From Pararobbsia alpina (GTDB lineage: Bacteria; Pseudomonadota; Gammaproteobacteria; Burkholderiales; Burkholderiaceae), in assembly GCF_902859895.1 (NCBI RefSeq), contig NZ_CADIKM010000009.1, positions 62,001 to 126,000 on the forward strand: 64,000 nt of DNA, written 5' to 3'. Below the pieces are notes generated by a model, which made no database searches, was not told the origin of the DNA, and worked only from the letters and a program-made list of their open reading frames with translations. A program made the position numbers and the translations under genes. Shown here one piece after another: positions 37,577 through 45,361 of the stretch. The first letter of the stretch is position 1; every line of letters starts with the position of its first letter.

Positions 37577-38320
37577 ATGGGAAACAGCCAACTTACCAGC
37601 ATTACTCTTCAACAAAGCCGGATCGTCGTGGCCGGGGGCACGTCAGGAATTGGTTTTGCCGTAGCCGAAGCTGCGGCGCGTTCCGGAGCCGACGTCATCA
37701 TCGCCTCAAGCAAGCCGGAGCGCGTCGCGGCTGCACTGGAGCAACTACCTCAAGGTACACGCGGCGAGGCACTTGACTTTACCGACGAGTCGCAGGTGCG
37801 CGCGTTTTTCGCGCGCGTTGGTCCGTTCGATCATCTTGTCTACACGGCCGGGGAATCACTGCTCCTGCAAAACCTTGCTGAACTCAGTATCGAAGCCGCG
37901 CAGCGAGCCTTCGAAGTGCGCTACTGGGGCGCGCTCAAGGCCGTCAAATACGCGGCGCCCCTGATTCGCGCAGGTGGCTCCATCACCCTTACAAGCGGAG
38001 TGGCATCGTCGCGTCCGCTGCCTGCCTGGACGATCCCGTCCAGCATCCTGGGTGCGATCGAGTCACTCACGCGGACATTGGCTGTCGAGCTTGCGCCGCT
38101 ACGTGTCAATGCCGTGGCGCCCGGCGTCTTGCGTACCGCCTTGTGGGACAACATGAGCGAAGCCGATCGCGAGGGTCTTTACGACTATATCGCCGAGAAG
38201 ATGCCGGTACGGCGGGTCGGGGAGGCAAGCGACGTTGCCCAAACGTATCTTTACCTGATGCAGCAGGGTTTTAGCACGGGACAGGTCATCGTTGTAGACG
38301 GTGGCCACGTGCTGGTTTAA
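37577..38320 (+). CDS. Atypical SDR-family protein lacking the catalytic Tyr-x3-Lys
   Basis: 247 residues from MGNSQLTSITLQQSRIVVAG. The cofactor motif GGTSGIGFAVAEAA and the dinucleotide pocket are intact and NAVAPGVLRT and GQVIVVDGG are typical. The segment that should contain YxxxK reads LPAWTIPSSILGAIESLTRT: neither Tyr nor Lys is present. Such SDRs occur as a recognisable subgroup; whether they are reductases with other residues or NAD(P)(H) sensors is unclear. A perfect hairpin terminator follows. Confidence 0.86.
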   Translation: MGNSQLTSITLQQSRIVVAGGTSGIGFAVAEAAARSGADVIIASSKPERVAAALEQLPQGTRGEALDFTDESQVRAFFARVGPFDHLVYTAGESLLLQNLAELSIEAAQRAFEVRYWGALKAVKYAAPLIRAGGSITLTSGVASSRPLPAWTIPSSILGAIESLTRTLAVELAPLRVNAVAPGVLRTALWDNMSEADREGLYDYIAEKMPVRRVGEASDVAQTYLYLMQQGFSTGQVIVVDGGHVLV

Positions 38321-38325
38321 CGGAC

Positions 38326-38352
38326 GACAACTCGCCTCCTTCGCGAGTTGTC
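38326..38352 (+). terminator. Hairpin terminator after the atypical SDR
   Basis: GACAACTCGC (38326-38335) and GCGAGTTGTC (38343-38352) form a perfect 10-bp stem with a 7-base loop, five bases after the SDR stop codon. No T-tract follows, so efficiency is uncertain. The next ~318 bases to the convergent AhpD-like gene hold no supportable gene. Confidence 0.65.
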
Positions 38353-38670
38353 CTCATCGAAAGGCATGACCGGGCTCGCACTCAGCAGTCCGGTCTCTCT
38401 GCGAAACAGGCGTCTGAACGTCCAAGACACGGTATGCCGACCCGTTGTTGCCGGTCGGACGAAGTCTTTGACCGACTCATCTTGCGCCAACATGAGACGG
38501 TCGCCGCGTGCGCATCGACCTATCGGTCTTCGGTCATTACAGGACGCACATATTCGAGCCCGAGCGGGCAGTGGGGAATGGCCGCCCGCGCGGATGTTGC
38601 CCGTACCGGCAACCCGCTTGAGCCGCTCATCAAAGATCCAGGCTCGCCGAGCGGCCCACTGTGCAGACGC

Positions 38671-39018
38671 TTATTCCTTTGCCGAGAAGGCCGAGAAAGC
38701 GTCCATGACTCGGCCAGAATAGGCGACAGCGGCGCCGGCGTTCATCGCCACAGCCACGCCTAGCGCCTCGGCGATCTCCTCACGAGTCGTGCCGAGGTCG
38801 ATCGCTTTCTTCGTGTGATTCGCGATGCATCCGTCACTGCGAGTGGTAACAGCGACCGCCAACGAGATCAACTCGCGTGTTTTCGCGTCGAGGTGTCCCG
38901 TTTGAGCGTCAGCGGCGCAAATCTGGCGGTAACCGCCGACTGTCTCCGGGCTGGCCTCGGCTAGTTCTTTCACGCTCCCGCCAACTTTAGGGAGAAACGA
39001 CTTCCAGTCAATAAGCAT
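38671..39018 (-). CDS. AhpD-like / carboxymuconolactone decarboxylase family protein, CxxC reduced to SxxC
   Basis: A 115-residue helical protein with the family core LDAKTRELISLAVAVTTRSDG then CIANHTKKA. AhpD-type proteins use ExxxxxxCxxC with a following His; here the motif reads SDGCIANH, so only the second cysteine remains. The paralogue at 59.2-59.6 kb keeps both (CDGCIAVH). Peroxidase activity through a disulfide would be impaired; a peroxidatic single-Cys role remains possible. RBS GGAG on the minus strand. Confidence 0.85.
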   Translation of the reverse strand: MLIDWKSFLPKVGGSVKELAEASPETVGGYRQICAADAQTGHLDAKTRELISLAVAVTTRSDGCIANHTKKAIDLGTTREEIAEALGVAVAMNAGAAVAYSGRVMDAFSAFSAKE

Positions 39019-39298
39019 AGGGATGGTCTCCGCAGGAATATCATTTTTAGTGGTCGAGGTGAGAGCCTCAGTGACGGTATCGATATGCCAGGATGAGTCG
39101 TTCTTTCATCTGAGGGAACCGTCAACGGGCGAGACTATCACGATTAACTGGGCGAGATAATCATTTTGGCCGGCGCACGGTCACTCGGCCCGGTGCCAGC
39201 CCTCAAACCCGCCGACTACGTCGAAACCCTTCATGGGTGCCTACGTTCACCGGCCGCGAAAGAAGAACGAGGCGGGTTCGCGGGCCGGCACGGACGCT

Positions 39299-39721
39299 TC
39301 AGGCCCTCTGTAAAATGTCCATCGCCTTTTCGGCGTCGTCCACTGACTCGATCGCAAGGTAAGCAATAAATTGTGTACCCAGTACAGCGGCCGAAACACC
39401 GCGGAGGTCGACGCCTTCGTCTGCCAACATCTGGGTCAATTGCGCGATGATCCCCAGTTGGTCCATACCCATGACACGGACGGAGTGAAGACTAGGGGTG
39501 ACGCTGAATCCCACCTGTGCGGCAGCCTTGATCTCCCTGTCCCCCTGCAGCGGTGCAACGAACACGACCCCCTTGCCCGGTGATTCCGGTGTGCGACGAG
39601 CAACGACCAGCTGCAGGTCTACGCCCGCATCCCGCAAGGCGCTTAATACCTGTGCAAGCCCGCCCGGTCTGTCCTCGATGGTAGCCGTCCAAACATCTAC
39701 ACGTTCTACGCTCAGTTCCAT
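39299..39721 (-). CDS. Tandem ACT-domain protein
   Basis: About 140 residues from MELSVERVDVWTATIEDRPG, with GGGAGG upstream. Two ACT domains: residues ~5-65 (ATIEDRPGGLAQVLSALRDA) and ~75-140 (RVMGMDQLGIIAQLTQMLAD). ACT pairs bind amino acids and regulate enzymes or act alone, like glycine-cleavage repressor GcvR. No enzyme domain is attached; the ligand is unknown. Confidence 0.82.
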   Translation of the reverse strand: MELSVERVDVWTATIEDRPGGLAQVLSALRDAGVDLQLVVARRTPESPGKGVVFVAPLQGDREIKAAAQVGFSVTPSLHSVRVMGMDQLGIIAQLTQMLADEGVDLRGVSAAVLGTQFIAYLAIESVDDAEKAMDILQRA

Positions 39722-40025
39722 GACAGACCTCCCGCCTAACGCATCCATAAGAAAATCTACTTCACCGACGACACGCAAGCAAGGCAGCGCTCAGTTCGTT
39801 CCCCTGCGGCCATTGCTTTGCCGACGGCGAGAGCGGTGTGTCGTAGTTGCCAAAATGCTCGTGTTCTACGGCTCTCGATCACATCAAGGCAAAATACGGC
39901 TTTTGACCCCAGTTGGGCTCAGGGATTAAATGCCGGCAGCGGGCCTTCAAAGCTTTCATCGGGCCTTGTCCCGCGTCCGGAAGGATAGCTCGTCGTCCAC
40001 GCGAGCCTACAGGAGCAATTTTTTT
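39722..40025. other. Divergent intergenic region upstream of the DUF2760-Hsp70 operon
   Basis: 304 bases between the ACT gene and the chaperone operon. A run of seven T immediately before the DUF2760 start (40019-40025) stands out and leaves only a weak ribosome-binding site (CAGGAG at 40011-40016). No sigma-32 consensus (CTTGAA-N-CCCCAT) was recognised, so a heat-shock link is not supported by sequence. Confidence 0.4.
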
Positions 40026-40586
40026 ATGACCGAATCGAACATATCTTTCCTCGGCAGACTTTCGCTTGCCTTCGGAACATTTTTCGCCGTGCTCGGCGAC
40101 CGCGAATACGCCGCCCGCGTGCATCGGCTGCGCGACGGGGCAGAAGTCTCGGCACCCGTCACGGCGCCCCAACCCGCAGCAACGGCCGCACCCACGATCA
40201 AGGCCGCAAGCCCAGAGGCGGCGCTTCAGCTTCTGGGACTTCTCCAGCGTGACGCGCGCTTCGTCGACTTCGTCGAAGAGGACATCGCAAACTATTCCGA
40301 TGCGGACATCGGCGCTGCCGCAAGACTCGTGCACGACGGTTGCCGCGCGACGCTGCGCGAACATTTCACGATTCGCCCAGTGCGTGAAGAGCTCGAAGGT
40401 AGCCGCGTGACGCTCACCGACGGCTTCGACGCAACTGCGATTCGACTGACGGGCAATGTGGTCGGCAAGCCGCCGTTCAACGGCAGCATCAGTCACCGCG
40501 GCTGGCGAGTCGAGGAAGTCAGGCTGCCGATGTTGACCAAGACGCATGATGCGACGGTGATCGCACCAGCCGAGGTGGAACTATGA
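40026..40586 (+). CDS. DUF2760-family protein, first gene of a dual-Hsp70 operon
   Basis: 186 residues. An N-terminal hydrophobic/amphipathic segment (FLGRLSLAFGTFFAVLG) is followed by an Ala/Pro/Thr-rich linker (residues ~45-60) and a conserved C-terminal domain starting at EAALQLLGLLQRDARFVDF and ending in THDATVIAPAEVEL. The function of DUF2760 is unknown. Its stop overlaps the next start (ATGA), so it is translationally coupled to the Hsp70 gene and probably a dedicated partner of these chaperones. Confidence 0.85.
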   Translation: MTESNISFLGRLSLAFGTFFAVLGDREYAARVHRLRDGAEVSAPVTAPQPAATAAPTIKAASPEAALQLLGLLQRDARFVDFVEEDIANYSDADIGAAARLVHDGCRATLREHFTIRPVREELEGSRVTLTDGFDATAIRLTGNVVGKPPFNGSISHRGWRVEEVRLPMLTKTHDATVIAPAEVEL

Positions 40587-42430
40587 GTGAACCGCGCTAT
40601 TCGATCGGCATCGATCTGGGCACAACCCATTGCGCCCTCTCGTACGTCGACCTCGGTGCCAGTGACGGCGAGAAGACGCATCAGGGCGTCCTGCCAATCA
40701 CGCAACTCACCGCAGGGGGAGTCATTGAAGCGCGCGAGCTGCTGCCCTCGTTTCTCTACCTGCCCCATCCGAGCGAACTGACGCCGGGTGACCTGGCCTT
40801 GCCGTGGACCGCCGAGCGCGACTTCGCGGTCGGTGAAATGGCGCGAAGCCGAGGCGCAGGCACACCGATCCGTCTGGTGTCGAGCGCCAAAAGCTGGCTC
40901 TGTCATCCCGGTGTGGACCGTCGCGCGGCAATTCTGCCGAGCGACGCGCCACCTGAAGTGACGCGCGTCTCGCCACTCGAGACCTCGGTTCGCTATCTCA
41001 CGCATGTGCGTGAAGCATGGAACCACGCGCATCCCGATGCGCCGTTCAGCGAACAGGAAATCACCGTCACCATCCCCGCTTCTTTCGATCCGGCCGCCCG
41101 AGAATTGACGGCCGAAGCGGCGCAAGCGGCTGGCTATGCTCGCATGACGCTGCTGGAGGAACCGCAGGCGGCGCTCTATAGCTGGATCCAGAAAAGCGAG
41201 GGCGCCTGGCGCAAGCAGGTGAAGGTCGGCGACACCATTCTGGTCGTGGACGTGGGCGGCGGCACGACCGACCTGTCGTTGATCGCGGTCGTCGAACGCG
41301 AAGGCAATCTCGAATTGCATCGTGTCGCGGTCGGAGAGCATATCCTGCTGGGCGGCGACAACATGGATCTTGCGCTCGCCCACGTGGTCGCGCGCAAGCT
41401 GGTCGCCCAGGGGACGCAGGCCGATCCGTGGCAGTTGCGCGCCCTCACCTATGCGTGCCGGACAGCCAAGGAAACGCTGTTGACCGACCGCAGTACCGAT
41501 ACGGTGCCGCTCGTCGTGCCGAGCCGCGGATCGAAACTGGTTGGAGGTTCGATCCGCACCGAACTGACCCGCGCCGAACTGACGCAGACGATTCTCGACG
41601 GCTTTTTCCCGCAAGTCGATGCATCGGCTCGCCCGATGAGCCGAGCGCGAGCCGGCCTGACACAGATCGGCCTGCCGTATGCGCAGGATGCGGGCATCAC
41701 GCGGCACGTCGCCGCGTTCCTCGGCCGACAGGTCGCGGCGCTCGCCGAGCTCGACGGTTTGCAGCACTTGCCGGCCGAGGGTGCGAGCTTCCTGCATCCG
41801 ACAGCGGTCCTGTTCAACGGCGGCGTGTTCAAGTCACCCCTGCTCGTCGAGCGAATTCTCGAGACCCTCAACGGCTGGCTCTCCGCCGACGGCGCGGCGC
41901 CGGCGCGCCTTCTGGGCGGCGCCGATCTCGACCTCGCGGTCGCGCGCGGCGCTGCGTACTACGGCTACGTCAAGCGCGGCAAGGGCGTGCGCATTCGAGG
42001 CGGCACGGCACGCGCTTTCTATATTGCGGTCGAGTCGGCGATGCCGGCCGTGCCAGGCATGGAGCCGCCTGTTCAGGCCTTGTGCGTCGCGCCCTTCGGT
42101 ATGGAAGAAGGAACGGACGCGGCATCGCTCGCTCAGGAATTCGGTCTCGTGGTCGGCGAACCCGTGCACTTCCGTTTTTTCGGTTCGTCAGTGCGTCGGC
42201 AAGACCAGGTCGGCACGATGCTCGACTCCTGGTCGCCTGACGAGTTGCAGGAGCTGGATGAAATCCAGGCCACGCTGCCGCCCGAAGGACGCACGCCCGG
42301 CGAAGTCGTGCCGGTGAAGCTCCATGCGCGGGTCACTGAAACCGGCACACTGGAGCTCGAAGCCATGCCACGCGGCACAAGCGAGCGCTGGAAAGTTGAA
42401 TTCGATGTGCGCGGCAGCGTGGGCGCCTGA
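40583..42430 (+). CDS. Divergent Hsp70-family chaperone (615 aa)
   Basis: Actin-like ATPase with both phosphate loops: GIDLGTTHCALSYVDLG and VDVGGGTTDLSLIAV, plus the LLGGDNMDLALA adenosine region. The N-lobe has an insertion around RELLPSFLYLPHP. The C-terminal ~150 residues look like a beta-rich substrate domain ending in WKVEFDVRGS; the helical lid and EEVD-like tail of DnaK are missing. It is not DnaK, HscA or HscC by layout. It is coupled to DUF2760 upstream and lies 5 bases before a second Hsp70. Confidence 0.92.
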   Translation: MSEPRYSIGIDLGTTHCALSYVDLGASDGEKTHQGVLPITQLTAGGVIEARELLPSFLYLPHPSELTPGDLALPWTAERDFAVGEMARSRGAGTPIRLVSSAKSWLCHPGVDRRAAILPSDAPPEVTRVSPLETSVRYLTHVREAWNHAHPDAPFSEQEITVTIPASFDPAARELTAEAAQAAGYARMTLLEEPQAALYSWIQKSEGAWRKQVKVGDTILVVDVGGGTTDLSLIAVVEREGNLELHRVAVGEHILLGGDNMDLALAHVVARKLVAQGTQADPWQLRALTYACRTAKETLLTDRSTDTVPLVVPSRGSKLVGGSIRTELTRAELTQTILDGFFPQVDASARPMSRARAGLTQIGLPYAQDAGITRHVAAFLGRQVAALAELDGLQHLPAEGASFLHPTAVLFNGGVFKSPLLVERILETLNGWLSADGAAPARLLGGADLDLAVARGAAYYGYVKRGKGVRIRGGTARAFYIAVESAMPAVPGMEPPVQALCVAPFGMEEGTDAASLAQEFGLVVGEPVHFRFFGSSVRRQDQVGTMLDSWSPDELQELDEIQATLPPEGRTPGEVVPVKLHARVTETGTLELEAMPRGTSERWKVEFDVRGSVGA

Positions 42431-42435
42431 GTGCA

Positions 42436-45207
42436 ATGAAGCAATACATCGTCGGCATCGATCTCGGCACGAGTAATACGGTCGTTGCGTACGCCAAGGC
42501 GGGTGCTGACGAGATCCGCGTCTTCGATGTCGATCAGCTCGTGGGCCTCGGCGAGGTCGGCGCGCGACCGCTGTTGCCGTCCGTGCGCTATCACCCGGCG
42601 CCGGGCGAGCTTGCATCCGGAGACCTGCAATTACCGTGGAGCGGCGCCGACGACCGCGAGACACAACCGGCCGTGATTGGACGCCTCGCTCGCACGCTGG
42701 GCGCGCAGGTGCCAGGCCGGCTCGTGACGAGCGCGAAAAGCTGGCTGTCGCACGCGTCGGTCGACCGTCTCGCGCCGATTTTGCCGTGGGGCGTGGGCGA
42801 TGAAGTCGGCAGGGTCTCGCCAGTGACCGCCAGCGCCAGCTATCTGGCTCACGTACGCGCGGCGTGGAACCACCGTTTTCCGCACGCGCCGCTCGAAGAT
42901 CAGGACGTGGTACTCACCGTGCCCGCATCGTTCGATGAGGGCGCGCGTGCGCTGACGCTGGAGGCCGCGCGCATCGCGAAGCTGGCCACCCTGCGCCTGC
43001 TCGAAGAGCCTCAGGCCGCGTTCTACGACTGGCTGTTTCATCATCGCGCGACGCTGGGCGCCGAGCTCGCCCAAACGCGGCTCGTGCTGGTCTGCGATGT
43101 GGGCGGCGGCACGACGGACCTCACACTCATCAAGGTGCATTTCGAGGACGGCGAGCCGCAACTGACCCGCATCGGTGTCGGCAACCATTTGATGCTCGGC
43201 GGCGACAACATGGACTTCGCGCTGGCGCGTCTGGTCGAGACGCGCATTGCCACGGAGCAAACGCGCCTGCCGGCCGCGAGCCTGTCGCAGCTCGTCGAAA
43301 GGTGCCGCGCCGCGAAGGAACAGTTGCTCGGCGCACAGGCGCCCGATTCCGTCGCGATCACGCTGCTCAGTGCAGGGGCCCGGCTTGTCGGCGGCGCACG
43401 CACGACGGAACTGAGCCGGCGGGAGGTCGAGCAGGTCGTCGTGGAAGGGTTCTTTCCAACGGGCGGCCCGGATGAATTGCCTCGCCGGTCGCGGGCCGCG
43501 ATCGTCGAGTTCGGCCTGCCCTACGCCGCCGATCCGGCAATCACGCGGCACATCGCGGCGTTCCTGAACAGGCTCGCCGCGCAATCGCGCGACGCATTGG
43601 GCACGCCCGATACTGCGCAACCGTCGTTGCCGATACCCGATACTTTGCTGCTCAACGGGGGCGTCTTCCGCGCCAAAGCGCACGCCGACCGTCTGGCGAG
43701 TTTGCTCGGCACATGGCGCCAGCAGCCTCTGCATGTGTTGCAAAACGACCATCCCGACGTCGCCGTCGCGCGTGGTGCGGGCGCTTATGGGCTGGCCCGC
43801 GCGGGACACGCGCCGCGCGTCGGCGGCGGCTCGCCGCGCAGCTACTTCCTCGTCCTCGACGATGCGCAGGCATCGCGAGGCGTGTGCCTGTTGCCACGCG
43901 GAACCGAGGAAGGACACGAGGTACATCTCGAGGATCGCGTGTTTGCGCTGCGACTCGGACATCCGGTGCGCTTCCATCTGACCTCTACCGTCGCCGACAC
44001 AGTTTGGAAGCCAGGCGAGCTGGCCGACCTCACGACGGGTGACTTCGTCCGCCTGCCGCCGGTCGCGACCGTGGTGCAGCAGCAGGACGCGAGCGGCCCT
44101 CGCGAGCGACTGGTCAAGCTCACGACGTCGCTGACGGAAGTCGGCACGCTGGAGACGCACTGCATTGCAACCGACGACCCTTCGGAGCGTTGGTTGCTCG
44201 AATTCCAGTTGCGACGCGACGATGCTGAACACGACGTCTCCGAAGCCGCCACGCGTCACCCGTCGCTCGACAAGGCCATCGAATTCATCGACCGCACGTT
44301 CGGCGCGCGCGCGGCGAATGTCGACCCCAAGGAAGTGAAGCGCTTGCGTGCACAGCTTGAACAACTGCTGGGGCCGCGTCAAAGTTGGGATAGCGCACTG
44401 CTTCGCGAACTGTTCGGGGCGCTCTGGGAACGCGCGGGCCGGCGGCGGCGTTCCGCGGATCATGAACGCCTGTGGTTGAATCTGGCCGGCTATTGTGCGC
44501 GGCCGGGATTTGGCTATCCGCTCGACGAGTGGCGCATCGAACAGCTTTGGTCGCTATTCGACGATGGCATTCAGTATGTCAACGAAGGGCAGGTGTGGTC
44601 GGAATGGTGGACGCTATGGCGTCGCGCGGCCGGCGGGCTGCATGAGGACGCACAGCTTCAGGTGCTAGATGCAATGGCCTGGCTTCAAGCTGCTGCGGGA
44701 ACGAAGCGGCACAAGCTGCCCTTCGATCCCGCGAAGGTGGGCTACGCGGATATGGTTCGCCTTTACGCATCGCTTGAACGCATCGCCGTTGATCGCAAGA
44801 TCGAATTCGCGCAACAGCTTATGGTCCGGCTTCAACGGCCCTCGGAAAATCACCAGGGCTGGTGGGCGGTTGGACGCATCGGTTCGCGTCGCCCGTTCTA
44901 TGGCAGCGCGCATGGTGTCGTGCCACCGGACGTAGCGACCCGATGGCTGGACGCAATCTTCGCGCTCGACTGGAAAAAGGTGGAGCCGGCGGCATTTGCC
45001 GCCGCGCAAATCGCGCGCATGACTGGCGACCGCTCAAGGGATCTGCCGCTGCCGGTCCGCGAAACTGTCGTGCGACGACTCGAAGCCACTAGCGCATCGC
45101 CAGCGTGGGTCGAAATGGTTCGTGAAGTCGTGACACTCGATAATGCCGACACGGGACGCGTGTTCGGTGAGTCACTGCCTGCCGGATTGAAATTGATCGT
45201 CGAATAA
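42436..45207 (+). CDS. Large Hsp70-family protein with C-terminal DUF3731-like domain (923 aa)
   Basis: N-terminal Hsp70 ATPase with GIDLGTSNTVVAYAKAG and CDVGGGTTDLTLIKV, and LMLGGDNMDFALA; similar to the preceding protein along its first ~590 residues. The last ~300 residues form an extra Trp-rich helical domain (RPGFGYPLDEWRIEQLWSLF; WSEWWTLWRRAAGGLHEDAQ), which I assign to DUF3731. The two Hsp70s may form a heteromeric machine. No J-domain or GrpE is encoded nearby. The end faces the convergent FtsH-like gene 154 bases away. Confidence 0.9.
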   Translation: MKQYIVGIDLGTSNTVVAYAKAGADEIRVFDVDQLVGLGEVGARPLLPSVRYHPAPGELASGDLQLPWSGADDRETQPAVIGRLARTLGAQVPGRLVTSAKSWLSHASVDRLAPILPWGVGDEVGRVSPVTASASYLAHVRAAWNHRFPHAPLEDQDVVLTVPASFDEGARALTLEAARIAKLATLRLLEEPQAAFYDWLFHHRATLGAELAQTRLVLVCDVGGGTTDLTLIKVHFEDGEPQLTRIGVGNHLMLGGDNMDFALARLVETRIATEQTRLPAASLSQLVERCRAAKEQLLGAQAPDSVAITLLSAGARLVGGARTTELSRREVEQVVVEGFFPTGGPDELPRRSRAAIVEFGLPYAADPAITRHIAAFLNRLAAQSRDALGTPDTAQPSLPIPDTLLLNGGVFRAKAHADRLASLLGTWRQQPLHVLQNDHPDVAVARGAGAYGLARAGHAPRVGGGSPRSYFLVLDDAQASRGVCLLPRGTEEGHEVHLEDRVFALRLGHPVRFHLTSTVADTVWKPGELADLTTGDFVRLPPVATVVQQQDASGPRERLVKLTTSLTEVGTLETHCIATDDPSERWLLEFQLRRDDAEHDVSEAATRHPSLDKAIEFIDRTFGARAANVDPKEVKRLRAQLEQLLGPRQSWDSALLRELFGALWERAGRRRRSADHERLWLNLAGYCARPGFGYPLDEWRIEQLWSLFDDGIQYVNEGQVWSEWWTLWRRAAGGLHEDAQLQVLDAMAWLQAAAGTKRHKLPFDPAKVGYADMVRLYASLERIAVDRKIEFAQQLMVRLQRPSENHQGWWAVGRIGSRRPFYGSAHGVVPPDVATRWLDAIFALDWKKVEPAAFAAAQIARMTGDRSRDLPLPVRETVVRRLEATSASPAWVEMVREVVTLDNADTGRVFGESLPAGLKLIVE

Positions 45208-45361
45208 CAGGTCTTTCAAGGCATCGGCCGCGTTTCGTGTCGGACTGAACGTTGCGTTTGAGCGCCGACGTCGGCCCGTGCCCCCTTCAAATGAATCGCC
45301 ACCACACTCGGCGAGCGGATATCGCGAAGCGCCTCGCGCCCGCGAGATGATGATCTCCGCT

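Noticed and set aside
40019-40025. T7 run before DUF2760 as a terminator
   Set aside because: No GC-rich stem precedes it, so it is probably part of the leader, not a terminator.
40493-41797. 434-codon open frame antisense to the first Hsp70 gene
   Set aside because: No family features, composition typical of antisense reading of GC-rich codons.
42631-44463. 610-codon open frame antisense to the second Hsp70 gene
   Set aside because: A GC-rich shadow frame: Arg/Ala-rich, no domain or signal, lying fully inside a clear Hsp70 gene on the other strand.
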